Source of the DNA: an uncultured Pseudorhodoferax sp.
Lineage (GTDB): Bacteria; Pseudomonadota; Gammaproteobacteria; Burkholderiales; Burkholderiaceae
DNA length: 6,450 bases
Direction: 5' to 3'
Assembly: GCA_913776795.1 (NCBI GenBank)
Contig: CAJYRH010000355.1
Coordinates: forward strand, 1-6,450
The position numbers and the translations under genes were made by a program. The number at the start of each line of letters is the position of its first letter. Positions within the stretch are counted from its first letter, which is position 1. Below the pieces are notes generated by a model that was given only the letters and a program-made list of their open reading frames with translations, made no database searches and was not told where the DNA came from. Below are positions 5,991-6,450 of this stretch, in pieces.

Positions 5991-6450
5991 ACTGGAGAAC
6001 CCTCTTGGACCACGCACGCAGAACCCTGCTCCGCACCCTGGGCGGCGGCGCCGCGCTGGCCGCCGGCTGGCAGCTCGCGCCCGACGCACGCGCTGCCAAG
6101 GCCTATGCCGTGACGCGCACCGACGCCGAATGGAAGGCCAGTCTCACGCCCCAGCAGTACAAGGTGCTGCGCCAGGCCGGGACCGAGCGCCCCTTCTCGA
6201 GCCCACTCAACCACGAGAAGCGCGCGGGCACGTTCTCGTGCGCCGGCTGCCAGGCGCCGCTGTTCTCCTCCAGCACCAAGTTCGAGAGCGGCACCGGTTG
6301 GCCCAGCTTCTGGAAGCCCCTGCCCGATGCGGTGGAGAAGAAAAGCGACCGCAGCTGGGGCATGGTGCGCGACGAGACGCTGTGCGCCCGCTGCGGCGGC
6401 CACCTGGGCCATGTGTTCGACGATGGCCCGAAGCCGACCGGCCTGCGCTA
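5987..6450 (+). CDS. msrB: Peptide-methionine (R)-S-oxide reductase MsrB, exported (3' end cut off by window edge)
   Basis: 154 complete codons are visible. This enzyme reduces the R-diastereomer of methionine sulfoxide. The N-terminus has [10 protein letters not shown] and a Gly/Ala-rich hydrophobic stretch, a twin-arginine-like signal ending near residue 36. The SelR/MsrB domain follows from about residue 48, with structural zinc cysteines Cys85 and Cys88 (FSCAGC) and Cys133 and Cys136 (LCARC), SGTGWPSFW (101-109), and [13 protein letters not shown] (136-148). The sequence stops just before the expected catalytic cysteine motif (RYCINS-like). The ATG at 5987 overlaps the msrA stop as ATGA. 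An in-frame TTG at 6005 has a better ribosome-binding site (GGAGA at 5994-5998) and would still keep the twin-arginine segment, so either start is possible. With MsrA it would cover both sulfoxide stereoisomers in the envelope. Confidence 0.94.
   Translation, partial: MNWRTLLDHARRTLLRTLGGGAALAAGWQLAPDARAAKAYAVTRTDAEWKASLTPQQYKVLRQAGTERPFSSPLNHEKRAGTFSCAGCQAPLFSSSTKFESGTGWPSFWKPLPDAVEKKSDRSWGMVRDETLCARCGGHLGHVFDDGPKPTGLR

Overview
The window is very GC-rich, densely coding DNA with Burkholderiales-like proteins. It most resembles a betaproteobacterium of the Comamonadaceae type. That placement is inferred from composition and protein style, not from a search. There are no RNA genes, insertion sequences or CRISPR arrays.

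Layout. On the minus strand, from about 2040 down to the left edge, lies a two-component system: an OmpR/PhoB-type response regulator followed, with a 4-base ATGA overlap, by a membrane histidine kinase cut off by the window edge. A 99-bp divergent promoter region (2041-2139) separates it from a plus-strand series running to the right edge. That series is a four-helix b-type cytochrome (2140-2787), a Tat/lipoprotein-type molybdopterin oxidoreductase of the sulfite oxidase/MsrP superfamily (2784-3575), a structured 100-bp intercistronic gap, a small secreted MXKDX pentapeptide-repeat protein made largely of Met, Lys and Asp (3676-3915), a CcdA-TlpA fusion (DipZ-like, 3976-5253), a peptide-methionine (S)-sulfoxide reductase MsrA with an export signal (5250-5990), and a peptide-methionine (R)-sulfoxide reductase MsrB with a twin-arginine-like signal (5987 to the edge, truncated). 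Most junctions are ATGA overlaps, so the genes probably form one or two operons.

How it may work together (inference). Everything on the plus strand can be read as periplasmic oxidant defence and methionine repair. The MXKDX protein would offer a dense array of methionines that react with hypochlorite-like oxidants. MsrA and MsrB would reduce the resulting S- and R-sulfoxides in the envelope, with electrons carried across the membrane by the CcdA-TlpA fusion. The molybdoenzyme, fed by the cytochrome b, could be a third, quinol-driven reductase. The divergent two-component system would be the obvious regulator, much as HprRS (YedVW) adjoins and controls msrPQ in E. coli. A related arrangement (methionine-rich peptide plus YedY-type reductase) has been described in Azospira suillum under sigma factor control. 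What stands out here is the combination with exported MsrA and MsrB, a dedicated thiol-electron conduit and a two-component system.
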